A stretch of DNA of 64,000 nt from Clavulina sp. PMI_390 (lineage: Eukaryota > Basidiomycota > Agaricomycetes > Cantharellales > Hydnaceae). Below, piece after piece: positions 47,401 to 60,700 of this stretch. The notes beneath the pieces are model-generated. The model was not told the origin of the DNA. It worked only from the letters and a program-made list of their open reading frames with translations, and did no database searches. The stretch's first letter is position 1; each line of letters opens with the position of its first letter. A program made the position numbers and the translations under genes. The DNA is taken from the NCBI GenBank assembly GCA_015039315.1, contig WIDE01000105.1, positions 10,063-74,062 of the forward strand, written 5' to 3'.

Positions 47401-50279
47401 TTGATTTAGGGCGGGTAGATGATGATGCCGAGATAGTCGATCGGACCGAGTCTCGTGATGGGGACCGTCGGACTCTGGAGCGAGATTTCGATTGAGATCC
47501 ATCAGAGTCTCGCGTTGTGCTTCTCGACTCTCTGTCCCTGCTACGACTCACACTATCACGATCGCGTTGGAGCTCTGCATCATGCTCGACGGTTGTAGAT
47601 CCTGAACCTTTGGAGAAGACAGGGGTGTGGTCTGATGTGGTGTCGAGCAGGGCTTGGCTCGCTTTTCGCGTGGTTTGGAGGTGGCTCATCGTAGGCCGAG
47701 GCGACATAGTGAGCGTCTGAGGGTCGCGGCGAGTGAATTCACCCGAGAATGGCCTCTGAGACGAGCTCATTCCTGACCTGTCCGAAGACCGAAGGATAGG
47801 GCTAGGAGACATCCCAGGGGAGTGCACGGTATTGTTCGGTCGGACAGCCGCGGTAAGCCTAGTGTCAACAGAGAAATGGGCTGAAGGGAGGTTCTCAGTT
47901 GCCCTGGGAGTAAATTCGATTGAATCCTCTACCAGCAATGAATCCTTCCTTTCGGCCGCAGGAGAGGTGGCCACAAAGACTCCGCGATCAAATTCCTCCC
48001 GAGCAAGTCGGCGTGCTTCCCTTGAAGGCAGAGTACCAGTACGCAGAAGATTGGCCCCAGGATCCTCTGTAAAAGGGATCTCAATGGAGGCTATCATATC
48101 ATGATCAAGGAGCCCAATGGTTTGAATTTCATGCATTTTGGCCCGAGTGACAAATCTGTGAGCGCATGGTATAATCAGCCTAGCTCCGTATTTGTCAAGA
48201 GAGGGGAGATAGAACCAACCTATCAGGGCGAAACGGCATATCGGCCTGTACGTCCCACCAAGATATTTGCATCCAAAATGGCTCCCAATGATAATCTCTC
48301 TTCTCATATAGTATACCCTTTTCATTGTTAGTCCACAGTGGGTCCATCTCTGCGCTTCCATACACTTGTTGCCGGTGTTGGGGCTGGTTCATCGGTTGTA
48401 GGTATGGTCCAGTACCTCTTTGCTGCCCAGCCATCATCTGGTGATCTTTTGCTAGTAAATCGGGATCTTCGCTCTCGTACGTGAACAGTGGAGAGACATG
48501 TAGTGGAGATTTGCATAAACAAACCAGGTCAACAGAGTACCCCTGGTCAACGAGCCGCATCGTCGTGAACTGCAGCAGTGCCTTAGACACACGGAAGCGT
48601 CCTGGCCCTGGAGTCAATACGATGATCGAACTGCCGCCAAGTGCGAGAGAGCGGTCGACGTAATGAAGATCGGTTGGATTCAAGCCGAGGTTGATAACCT
48701 CGAGAATGGGCGCGTCCTGTGCGTAGGAGAGATGGCCGACCAGGCGCCGTAATGAGTCTTCTGAGGCGTGACGCAGCTCCGGGCGCTCCCGGTTCTGGTG
48801 GTAATGGTGGTTGAAGAAGATATCGCGCTGGAATTCGAGGAAGGATTTTTTGAGTGTGACAAGCGCAGGTCGCCAATCCTTGAGGATCTCCAGATCAACG
48901 ACAACCTTGTAGAAATCCTTATACCAGTTCCCGTCCTCGTCTTTACGTAGCGGACCAGCGGCGAATTCGAGTTCTGACTGGTCATAATAAACCCGTGAAA
49001 AGAGTACGATGGCAACAACGTGTTTAGATGAAGCCTCGCGCCACTTGTTAATGAGGGCGGGAAGAAACGAATGAACGATCTTCTCATAATAGCGTTCCCC
49101 GTCTTCCAAGAATTCCCAAAGCTCGCGGCAGACTGAGATAAAGATGTTGGTTCGCGCGGAAAGAGATCGAAATACTGTCCGTGTCTTTGGGGTCATAATG
49201 GCGGACTGGACCTGAGAATAGTTGGAAATATTGAGTGATTGGGGGGGAGTTGATGTACCAGAACAACAAGACAATAGACTTACTGGGCGACCATTGATGT
49301 AAATTTTCTTGATCACCGCACCTTGGCTGCTGAAGAAGTTGATTTTTTGGCCAGTGTATACTGACCGCCCAGTGATGTGGCAAATCATGAGCCACATATC
49401 GCGCCGACCGAGGTACATGTCTCGGAAGTAGATTTCAACCACACTAGCCGAGGCCGTAGCGGGATCGATCTATTGTGAGGGGACAGGAACGATGAAGGGA
49501 TAGTAAGTGAGGAATGCATGATTACAGCTGAGGCTCAGAGCAAACCTTTGTGAGCATCACTTCATTGTTTGCAGCAAGTTTGAATTGCTTTGCGAGATCG
49601 CGCGCAATGGAAAGATTTGGAATCTAGAGGCTCGAAGGAGTATATGTAAAATCAGTATCGTATCGGAAAAGGAAAAGGAAAAGGAAAAGAAATTGATCAG
49701 AATAATGATATCCATCTCATTATATTAAGCGTGACTCACCGTACTCTTTGGGCCTGCGACATTATCCTCTCGGATAAGGAACATCAGGTTCTCTCCCTCC
49801 TCGATCTTGGCTCCCTTCCGCGTAACTTGTACGAGATCACCTATAGCTAGCCCAGGCCAACAGTTCGCAAGGTTGATCACGACATCATTTGAGTGGGACT
49901 GGTTGTATGCCATGGGTTGCCCGAAGGTATACGGTAGGGATTGAGCATTAAATGGTACGCTGGTGTTGGGATTAGATGTCGAAGCTGTGGCAGTGCTTGG
50001 GTGTGTGGTGTTGGTGGAGGGGTCGTGTGTCCAGATGGTAGTAAAACGCGTGTCGTCAAATTCGATATTGGGCGTAGGATGTGGATGCGAGTGCGAGTGA
50101 GCATGAGAATGGGGGTGGGGATGAGAGGAAATGTAAGATTGAGCGGAAGGAGTCGCAGGCATGCTGGGATGTACACGGCGAGTGGAGGGCGAGTGAATGC
50201 TTTGCGCGTACGAAGCCCCAGGAACGCCAACAGGAGCTGGTGTAGCTGGCGTTGAGAGAGTCCCTGCACGTTTTCTCAT
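44462..50279 (-). CDS. IML1: Iml1/DEPDC5, GATOR1 (SEACIT) subunit
   Basis: Vacuole/lysosome-associated negative regulator of TORC1; the complex acts as GAP for the Rag-type GTPase Gtr1 when amino acids are scarce. The start ATG at 50,279 opens MRKRAGTLSTPATPAPVGVP, then a Ser/His/Pro repeat region. NLANCWPGLAIGDLVQV and FLIREDNV begin the conserved N-terminal domain, continued by VVEIYFRDMYLGRRDMWLMI and YTGQKINFFSSQGAVIKKIY. A vWA-like fold follows (SLSARTNIFISVCRELWEFL, NKWREASSKHVVAIVLFSRV). The middle is Ser/Arg-rich and low-complexity. A DEP domain is near 45,750-45,560 (SFTGRQWVTWMVRAF, RGQELLDQKFFQHI), and the C-terminal IML1 region (FHFELNWIGTAGRCIDDLL, QFVHQSGRAFVQVMGGKEGF) ends at 44,462. 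Length is roughly 1,800 residues, somewhat above yeast Iml1. It is convergent with the aldolase gene, 166 bp apart. Confidence 0.93.
49666..49691. repeat. Short (GGAAAA)n microsatellite in an IML1 intron
   Basis: About four consecutive copies of ggaaaa in the intron between the first two coding blocks of IML1. Confidence 0.7.
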
Positions 50280-50780
50280 GGCGTCTACTGTGGGGGTCCA
50301 GTCTCTATCGACACTGATAGTCCAAACTTCGAAGCTGGCGGCTCACAACCTTCGCTCGAAAATAAAGCACAGATCTTTCATAAAGTCATTTACAGGAGGC
50401 CCTTCCCCAGTAATAAGCCCTGAGGACTCCTTGCGCGCACACTGTTTGTCTCAAACACAAGAAGGACGAGGAAGGAGGCAGGAGCGTGACGTATCGTCAC
50501 AAGGCAGTCACGTCGCGATTGACCATCTTTTGGTCCAGTCTGTAAAGTCCAACGAATGAGAGAATGACAGTCACAGTGAATGTAGCTTCAGCAAGTAGTG
50601 CATAAATAGATCGTAAGGCCTCATAGCAGGCGGCAAATCGTAGAAACCGTACAGATACAGGTAAAAATTCCGACGGCGAATAGCTCCAGCCGACCAGTGG
50701 TGAGCTGGGACAACCAGAAGAGACATACAACACAGCTCGCACAAGACGTTGGCCGTCACACACACACACATCACACCCCT
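50280..50780. other. Intergenic: IML1 promoter and MFS 3' region
   Basis: About 500 bp between two minus-strand genes. It includes a short CA repeat (cacacacacaca, about 50,759-50,770). No gene was seen. Confidence 0.5.
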
Positions 50781-53346
50781 CTACGTCATGTAACGGTACC
50801 TGATATCCGTATCGGGAATCTCCTGATGCACACCGCTCGACTCCGCCTCCAGCATCTCGCGCTGCTCTCTTGGCATCTCTGCTAGGAGCTTCTCGCGGTG
50901 CTTGTTCTTCTGGTCAAGCACAGTACGGATCACAAAGCCCATGACGATGACAAGGAAGCTGAAACCACCAGCAAGGCCGTGGGCCTTACGGAAAGAGTCT
51001 TTTGGATCGAAGTAGATTTGGGGAGAGGCTCTGTTTTCAGGCGAGGGAGGGGTCAAAGAGGTTTCGTTAGGCGCGAGGGACTGGTGAGAAGAGAAAATCT
51101 AACGAAATGAAAGACGTACATGGACACGCAGTTGGAGATAGAAACGATGAACGCAGTGCCTACGCCACGCTTGGATGTGGGCGAGAATGAGTTGGCAGCC
51201 CATGACCTATAGGGTGGAAAGATAATTAGTTCCTGTTGTTTATAGGATAATTCGCAGAACAAGGAAGAAGAGAGCTGTCCTCGACTCCCTAGGACTGGGT
51301 GGTACTCACATGACGAGAGGGAACAGCGAGTATGCGCCAGCCGTGATGAGATACGTGCCAAAGTACGCCACTTTGTGGTTGCTCTCCGCGAAGATTGACA
51401 AGAGGAGATATCCGAGGAAAGTGATAAACCCAGAAGCCATGACGTGGTAACCGCGATCCTTAGAATAGTCTGAATGCCAGGCCTACAATACAGCAGTTTC
51501 ATAAGTGGATCCGCCATGAGAGAGTTACCAGAGCCCAAACGAACCTGGAACCAAACGACAGCCCATCCGACAAAGTACGGGCCAACGGTAAGGCCTTGGG
51601 CGTTGATTGCGGAGTAGCCGAAGCCCTTGATGAGTGTCGGGAGGAAATACGAGATAGTGGCCGTGCAAATGTTGACTACAGGTTGATAAAGGTCGAGAAG
51701 CATAGCATAAAGTCAGCTCAGTAAATGAACGATTCGATAACAGGGAGTAAACAAGAAGGAAACACTTACACGACACGTAAAGCACAGCGAACATCCAGCT
51801 CAATGGGTCGAGCACCACAAGCTTCAACCCTGCCCAGCCATTGGCGCCGCCGTGACTCTTGGGCCTCTGATCCTTTAAGCGTGCAACGGCGATCGCCCTT
51901 TCGCGTGGTGTCAAGAAAGTCGATGCGAAGGGGAAGGACGGGAGCCAGAGAAGGATGACTACGGCCATGATGAGAGTTGGGATCGCCTCGATGAGGAAGA
52001 GGAATTGCCAGCCGGTAAGCAAAGAGGTATGTGCCCGGACAAGGCCGAAGGCAAGGAGGGACTATGAGCCAGGGGGTCAAAAACAGGTCAGCGGCTCTGA
52101 AGGGCCCAGTCAAGAAGTGTTCTCGACAGGTCGGACGTACACTCATCCAACCAGGAATAACACCAGTCATGCAGAGGGAAATACGGAAAGCAAGCTCTCT
52201 GCGTTTGTACCAGAATGACAGGTAGTAAATCATCCCTAGATATCCAAAGAATGGTGAGTAAATGGATATTCTACTCGAGAGCGGTAACAAGAATCAATTG
52301 ACGAACCAGCATAATAACCAGCTTCACCAATTCCCAAGCAAACACGTAGGATGAGGAGCGCGGTGTATCCTTTGGCATAGACAAAGCTAAGCGAGCTTAA
52401 GCCCCACCATGTCAGGCTCATAAAGAAGCTATTTGCCAGAGAAAGTCATTGTGCCTTTTCAGAATGCGGATGAAGCTGAGGCGAGGATGAGAACGTACAA
52501 GCGATTAGCGCCAATGTGTCGTTGAAGGATGTTGGCAGGAATTTCTGCAACAGAGTAATTCATGATCATGACAGCTATTGAAGACATGAAGGGGAAAGAG
52601 AGCTCACCAAGCAGACAGTAGCCGACGTAGAAAATGGATAATGCAAGAGTCCACCGGTTATTCGTGTTGATACCCTAAGTATTTAATGAAGGTCACGATT
52701 CAATCATCAAGATATCTCATAACAAGGAAAGCGGCGAGAGCTCACAAAATTTTGGTTAAATAGCGTGAGGGTGTGAGCGTTTCCAATATTCGTCCGATCT
52801 AGGGATGAATTACGCGGAATGAGATGACAAGCCACCAAGGAGCACAACAAGCAGACTTACCAAACTGATTCGCTGCATGCCATAATTGTGCGCGCGAAAT
52901 TAATGAAGCGGACCAAAGAGGCGTCAAGTAGGATCGAGAAGACCAGAAAAAGAGAGAAAAAAAAAGCGATATCATGGAGAGCGTACGAACAGATATAAGA
53001 CAGAATAATGAGGGGGAGGATGCGAGTGTCGATCTTCCACCTCACAGCCATCTCCTCTTCATGCGTGAAAGTTATGACATCGGCTTCATCTTCGACACGC
53101 TGGGCAGCTTCTCTGTTCAGACCACTGAAGAACCCCATAATGCCCTACGAGAGATGACCAGAAAGGAAACCTTGGTCAAAACAAGAACAAGTGAGGTACG
53201 ATCTCACAAGTGTAGCATACCTGTCTGGTATGGAGGTTGCTCTCCTCCTTCATGGCAGTATGATGATGCTTTTCATCATGGGCCTCAGGGGGACCCGCCT
53301 GCTCGCTGTGCGTGACATTTTCCTCAATAGACTTTTCGCTCGCCAT
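50781..53346 (-). CDS. MFS transporter, allantoate/nicotinate permease-like (ACS family)
   Basis: Twelve-helix major facilitator of the anion:cation symporter type (relatives Dal5, Tna1, Vht1), taking up organic anions or vitamins at the plasma membrane. The ATG at 53,346 opens MASEKSIEENVTHSEQAGPP, with a long polar N-terminus and the family word EEEMAVRWKIDTRILPL before helix 1. DRTNIGNAHTLTLFNQNF, WTLALSIFYVGYCLLEIPAN, SLTWWGLSS, LLILRVCLGIGEAGYYAG, FLIEAIPTLIMAVVILLWLP and KRGVGTAFIVSISNCVSM follow. The C-terminus (REKLLAEMPREQREMLEAES, ending TDIRYRYMT) is the cytosolic tail typical of the family. Helix 1 seems to be joined to DRTNIGN through a 12-nt exon (about 52,862-52,873). A TATATAAA box at 53,437-53,444 lies about 90 bp upstream. 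The substrate is not determined. Confidence 0.9.
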
Positions 53347-53436
53347 CGTGAAGGGGAACCAGGGAGGAGGGTGAGGTCCAGTGGGGGAAGAAGGAGAGAA
53401 CAACTCTAAAGAAGCATCGATACAGAATAAGCGAGG

Positions 53437-53444
53437 TTTATATA
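53437..53444 (-). promoter_or_regulatory. TATA box of the MFS transporter gene
   Basis: TATATAAA on the minus strand, about 90 bp before the start codon. Confidence 0.6.
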
Positions 53445-53499
53445 CGCTCTGATGCCCCAAGGTTGGACCAGTAGCAGGACTGGAAGATAGATAGATCCC

Positions 53500-54709
53500 A
53501 GGCAAAAGAAGCCTTGATCACTTGAGCAGGCGCGACTGAATCCGGGGGTTTCAATCAGCCCCCATTCTCCCCCGCTCCCCCGCAAGGCCCACATTGAGTC
53601 CACAGGTCGGCAACATTAAACGCAGATATGGGTTGATCACCATGAGTTTACCCAGGCTGAAGAGTATAGCCACCCTATGTTGAGTTTAGCGCCAAGATCC
53701 ACCTTCTGCATTCGGATCTTTCTATATTTGGAGCAGTTTGTTCCCCTCATCAATCATTTTCTGGTTATTACAACTGATTGTCCCCAACCTCTTGCGCAGT
53801 CTTCGGCATCCTTGACCTTCGGCTTCGGAAGCTCGTTCATTTTTGAAGGGTCTCGCTGAGGACATCTATGCTAGGGCGATCTTGTTGCTTTGCTTTACGG
53901 CCTGCCTCGGTTCTCGTTATGGTCGCTATTCATCAAATCTCACGGCTGGTATTTGTCACAACTCCCGCCCTGGGCTGCCGTCTGTTGTATGCGATATCCC
54001 ATACTGCTGCCGTCCCTTAAGTCTGGCATCGCGGCCGATAGATCATAGCTTTGCTGTTGCCTGCTGCCATTAAAAGACCCACTGACTACCGACCTTCCGC
54101 GGCGAGCCAGAGCAAGACTAAATGCGAGGACGATCGAAAGCTAATGCATGCGGACATGTCAAGCTACTTTTGACTCACCCGCCTCTCCACTCTGATCCAA
54201 TATATTTAGGACCGCCTTTACTTGGCATTCTTGGGTAACGAGCGGCCCACACCGGCCCGTCACCTCAAGAACCCGGCAACACGGCTCAGCATAAGTCCAG
54301 GTCGTTGTATCGAGAGAGGCTTATACTTCTATATTCCAGGATGCCAATGCTGCTGGCCATCTACCACACAGCCAGCTGTGGCTCAGGCTCCCTCACACAC
54401 ATCCAAGAACCAACCAGGCAGAAAGTACATTGAGGGATGCCGAGCTGTTCGACCTCTGGCGGACCATCGGCCGTGAGCGGCCTCAGCTATCAGGCAGATA
54501 CATTGTAGCGCGTAACCCCCACACGGCCGGATGAACGTTTAGTGGATCGCCGATAACATCGATATCGGTTCGAAGGCCTCTCAACTCCTCGCTGGCCGTG
54601 CACGAGACATAGTTCCAAGAAAAGTTTTATAGATGTTTGCCTACTGTATATCATGAAAGGTTCGTTGCTGACAACACGCTTTCTCAAACTACGCAATAGG
54701 GCATCATGA
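53500..54709. other. About 1.2 kb intergenic region upstream of MFS gene, downstream of ABCC copy 4
   Basis: Both neighbours are on the minus strand, so this holds the distal MFS promoter and the 3' UTR of ABCC copy 4. Short open frames here carry no recognisable feature. Confidence 0.5.
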
Positions 54710-57700
54710 TCAAATCGCCTTCCCTCTTCCATTGGAAGCCCCGGCTAAGGCCCGTAAGACCTCCCGATCGCCACTTCCATCGACCATATCTCGGAACACC
54801 GATTCCTCGCGCGCAAGCAGATCAATTGGCGAATCGAATTCAACCAATTTGCCGGATTCCAGAACCAGGATCTTGTCCGAATCCATGATTGTTTGTAAAC
54901 GATGTGCGATTGTGAGCACCGTGCAATCCCTGAACCGAGTGCGTAACGAGGTCTGGATTAGCGCATCAGTCGTATGGTCTAGAAGATGGTCGAAAGATCA
55001 GGTGAAGGAAGTGTCTTGGGGCGCGACTATAAGGCGTACCCATGGAAGCCGTTGCTTCATCGAGAATGAGTATCTTACTATGGCGGACAAGCGCTCGTGC
55101 CAGAGCAATGATTTGTCGTTGCCCAACTGAGAAGTTACCACCGGAAGCACCAACTGCCGTGTCGAGAGTTATACGCTCCTCGGCGGGAAGATCTTCTTGG
55201 AGGCTAGTCAAGCCAGATGCACGTAGAGCATCATTCAGCTCAGCATCATCATGCTCCGCAAATGGATCGAGATTTTGTCGAATAGTTCCAGACTTAGAGT
55301 CGAAGTATAAAGCTCTTGAAGATTATAAACAACCCACAGATGTTTGCTTACCATGAGTTCAGGTTGTTGTGGGATTATTGTGATATTCGACCTCAGTGCA
55401 TCCAAATTGAGAGTTGTGGTCGGAATCTCATCATAAAAGACAGCTCCCTCAGTCGGAATAAGGCGCAGCAGGCTATTAGGCTAGGGGTCAGTGAGGGAAA
55501 TGCCTGGTGGTCCAATCGCACTTACGCGAGGGCCAGTGAGCTCTTCCCAGAGCCTGTACGGCCCACTGATAGTGTAAATGATTAGCATCAGTTACCGCAA
55601 AAATCATCATCGAGGAGCTTACCGATGCCAATCTTTTCTCCAGACTCACAATTGAACGATATGCTATGAAGTACTTGGACGCCACTGGGGGAATAACGTG
55701 CGGAGAGCTTCTCAACTCGCAACTTCGCACTGGTGGGCCATGAAGCGGGAGGTGTTCCGGCAGTTGTGGACTGGGGTTCTTGTTCGATGTTAATGTACTG
55801 CTCAATCCGTTCGACACTATTTCCTATATCCGACAACGACACCAGAATCGTAAGTAGGGCAGTCATTCACTCGTGAATCCTAGCACACCTTCTAATTGAA
55901 CATGATTAGATAGACGGACCCTGTGTGGGGTAAGAACCAGTAAGCCGCACCAGTTTACCCCATGGACGTTGATACGATCGTACATACCAGTAGAAGAATA
56001 CTTCGGTCAGAACGAAAGACAGGTTCAGCTGGAAGCCAATAACACTCGCTTTGGTTTTCGTGAGCAACACAAGATATCTGATATTGGGTGCAGGTCATCA
56101 ATGCCAAATGGTTACCGGGGACAGATGAACTTACGCGGCAAGTAATGACGAGAATACTGTCCCAATGACGTCCATTCGAAGGCCAATCCAGCTAAATCAG
56201 GTCGTCGAAGCAACATTCTTGCATAGTTAGTGGGATTGATCGTTAATTTGATGCACAACATGATCACCGGTTGAGATTCCAGAAAGGGCGAGCAACGCGA
56301 GAGTACCGATCAATACGACGCATTGATTCTAAAGAACAACAAGGGAGGCAATTTAGCCTTGTTATCGAGTCGAAAATTGGTCGGAACGAAAAGGAAAGAC
56401 CTTGGATAAATCGTTCTTGTGCACCATACGCCCGGATTGAGGTGAGGCCGTGGATGGAAGCCGTAAAGTGACTGAAAACGGGAGCACGAGCGAGGCTCAT
56501 CTCTCTGATCCAATAAACATGAGAGCAGGGCACAAAACTGCCAAAAGCTTTGGTGGAAGCGAACCGTTTGACAGGCATTTGGGTTTTCATGTACATTTCC
56601 CCTACCACCACACCAGTGACCCCAAAAAATATGGCAGGTAGAGTGAATTGGGGCGTGATGAATAATATGGCAAGCAATTTCCCCACTAGCATGAAAGTGA
56701 ACCGTATGAAGTTGTTGGAGCGCAATGAGAGCATCCCGTCAACCGAGCGAATATCCTGTGTGAACCTCTGTAGCATCCGCCCGACCGGGGTACGGTCGAG
56801 GAAGCGTAGTGTCGCGCGGAGAATGGATTTGGAAAGCGCAGCGTGCATATACCTTGAAGCTTTCATGCTGCCATGTACCCATACCACTTGACTCAGGGAA
56901 AAGGTCAATGTGACAACGAGAACAACCAAAGCAAAAATCCCAAGATAGCTGTAGAGACCATGCGACAGGAGGAATGATGCGTCACTCTTGATGGCGAATA
57001 GGCAAGCCCGTTTGATCACGCACTATAAGACGTTGACCTGCTGTGGTGAGTGCGCTTCATATTGTTCGCCCCAGCTACCAAGCCACCATATCTGGAATCT
57101 TGAAAGAATAAGGCTCCAGCTTTGTACAGTCATTCAAGGATATAAAGTAAGACGCACATGTTGAGCAGTTCAACAATGGAGGCGAGCCCGAGGTAGAGTG
57201 CCCAGAAGCTCCATCCGCCCATTGCCTTGAAGAATAGTCCCACTAATACAAGGAATTGTGAACCTTATTCCTGCCCAGCCATACTTATGACTCACGAGCC
57301 GAATAGCTCACGCTCCCAAAGACCACCTCCTCATCCGCAATTAACTTTCCACTCACAGACTTGGAGACTGGAGTTTTCGGAGGTGCTATTTGCTTCTCAT
57401 CCAGCTCTTCCTCAGTATTCGGAACAATGACGTTGGGTGCCTGTACAGTAACATATCCAGAGGAAGATACTGCAATCGTTCGACGGACGAGTTTGGCGAC
57501 GAGTGGAATACTGTGAGTCACCAGAATGACTGTTCTATCACGTAGGAGGGTGCCACTCAAACACTTCTCTACGACCCAGCGGGCGGTGTGGACATCCAAA
57601 GCTGCAAGAATGTCATCCAGTAGCACGACCTGCGACTATACGAATATTAGCGCTCTGTAGCTGATAGAATCAAACAGCGAAGAATCACCTTGGAATATAC

Positions 57701-60700
57701 AGCTCGCGCGAGGCTGACTCGTGCCTGTTATGGATCTCGCTCTATTAGGGGAAACAATGTGGTAGTATCCAATTCAACATACCTTTTGGCCACCACTGGA
57801 TTTTTCAGCATATTCTAGATTATGAGAACGAAATCATATAATCCAATTTACTTGATGGCATACCTGAGAGTCAATCCTCGTTCTCCAACCTCGGTTCGGT
57901 CACCAGCCTGGAAGCGACTAGATTAAATGGGAGACAGTATCGGCTATATTCTGATACTGACCTGGAAGAGGGATAGGTCCTGTTCCAGAGCACACTCATA
58001 GATAACTAAGCACATTTATCGTTAGAATGTCAACCGCTGCTGCTTTATAGCCAGTGGGCTACAAACCTTGGTGATATCGAGCCTCATCATATGGTTCCCC
58101 AAACAATATGTTATCCTGTGATCCCATTCAATAGACTGAGTAGATGACAAGAAATCCGTCTCATTGTGAAGTGGATTCCTGATTACCCTGATTGTTTCGT
58201 TCAAGACCCACGATTCTTGAGGGCAAAATGACACTCCACCCGCTCTTGGGAGGTTGAACCATGCTCCGACCTCGCCAGGAATGAAGTGCATTTCCCCAAG
58301 AAGGGACAACAACACGCTCGTCTTCCCACACCCGGTGGGACCGATGATGATATTGAGACCCCCCTGTTGAAATAAGAGATCCTCCTGGATACGGAGAGCA
58401 AACCTACGTCGATAGATGCTGTCGAGAGAAGAAGTGCCAGGGGTTGAAGACCCGGAGCCTACAGAATCATCAGCACTCCAGGTGAATTGCGCTTTATGAA
58501 AGCCAATCTCGTTCAGTTGAGTTGCGTCAGTGGGTGCTGATGGAATTAGCGAGGCATCCAGTATTCCTTGGTACTCGTCCAGCAATTCGGTCTTGAGGAG
58601 ATAGTCCTTTAGCTATGACCGCGCCGGCAATGAAACCCAAAAATATCTCACATTTTGAATAAAGTCTAGATATTGAGAAAGGAGAGAATCAGTCATGGTT
58701 GAGAGCGGATATGGCTAGATTCATTCTACCCACCATTCACTCGATCAAGGCTGACTTTTCCGGTTATCAAAGCAGGAGTCGCCCACATGAGGTTTGAGAT
58801 TGACAATCGCAACGAATCCATGACGCTGAGAGAAGTGAAGATGACGGAGGCTGAGAGATCGATGTAAACAATTCAAATACTTAGCACTCTTTCTCATCAG
58901 CAGCAGCGGTGAGCAACAGTGACGAACGGGGTAGTGCTTGCTTCATCACCTGGGCGAATACAAAATAGGCGACCAGTAACGTGATAAGGGGGAATATCAA
59001 GCTGAGAAGGTATTCACTTGAGCAGCTGATAGGTCTTTATGAATGCACAGTCAAGTGGTTGACGTACCTGAACTGATCGTTGACGAGGTTGAGTAGGAAC
59101 ATCCTCCGAATAGATGAAAGCTCCATCTCACGGAGGCTGGAAATCCTAGCTTCTATTTGGGCCTCCCATCCACACATCTTGATGAGCCTGAGGAGACCAA
59201 TAGCTAAACCGTTCAAAAATGTCCGCATTAAAGTCAGAACTTCATGGATGTCGAGGTCAGGAACTGATTTACTTTCGCTGATACTCTGCACTCGTGCATC
59301 GGTCTAGGTGGACAATCGAATTCTTTTAGCATGAAATTACTAGCTATAATACAAAACAGCGAAATAATCTTACCTGCTTGCTACGTGCCTTCTGAGTCTG
59401 ATGCATCAAAGGAGTTAATCGGCCTGCAATTAGTATCATCCCAGCTATCAGCTACAAGCCAAGAGAGATGTAAAAGGGAGTGTCTTGGGCAAAATCACTT
59501 ACCAGGAACGAATGCCCCAAATAGCATCAACCCAAATCCTACAAAGAAACTAACATTCCTAAGTGAGCAAGCGTCGAGACGGTTTTTGTTGGACGTTGTC
59601 AAGTACTCACCTCCAACCGAGCAATCGATATAAGAACAACACAGAAATCATGATCCTTAATGGGTTGTAAACAACCGTCATAGGTATCTCAGCCAACTCC
59701 ATTATGTTTTGTAGATCGCTGGACATCAAGTTGTTGATTTTTCCTATAAGGTGAGAGTGCTTCTTGTCATCTTTGGCATTGTCGTTAGGACGTTTGCCAG
59801 GCGAGGGCGCAGCGACAGTAGGGGTGGCACGAGATGTCCCAGAGAAGGGTTCAGTCATAGGAGCTTTCATAGTAGCACTTTCGGGTGCTGTGGTGGGTAC
59901 ATTCGAGCCTTGGTCCACGCTGACCGCCGTGTCCGGGTTGGCGTCAGCTCCAGAGGGGTTTGATTGAGTAGTAAGGGAGTCTGCAGTTGAGGTGAGCGCA
60001 TTGGAGACAGAGGATGAGCCATCATTCATGCGGATTCTAAGTGCATGCTCAAAGACGACTTCAGTGATTATACCCTCCAGCTGGATGCGAATTTTGGTCT
60101 GTGAAACGAGTTTCGGCAAATGATGCCTCATAAGTGACGGCGATGTTGTATTAGCGTGATTGGAGGTCCTCTTACCATCAAATAAAGGTATCGATGCTCG
60201 AGAATAGATTTCGCAACTCCCCTCACAATCAATGCGAATATCCAGAACCTGGTATGGGGTTATATATTTGTGCATCCAATGGAAGGAACGAGCTGAACAC
60301 ACCAGGGTCTTATTGTTGCTCCAGCACCTTCATATTCAGTGTACTGAAGGAGATTGAAAACGATGATAGCAGGTAAAAAATGCATCAAGCACTGTACTGA
60401 GACAATTGTGACCATAATCCCTGCATATCGTCCTGTGAGAGAACAGAAGTTGCGAGCTTGTTGGGTTTACAGCGCAACATCCAGGAAGGCTCATTTACTC
60501 ACTATAGAATCCAAGTAGAGCCCAGCCAATATGACTCCGACTCTTACGGCGCAACGGATCCAATAGATGGAATGATTTCTCTCTGATGTATGCGCTGTGG
60601 TCGTCATCTGCCAAAGGAGGCAGTTTCTCGTAAGGCAGATGAGCATGCTTGAACCCTGTCCAAACGAGCGGGTCAACGAAACCAAATACGAGGTTGGACC

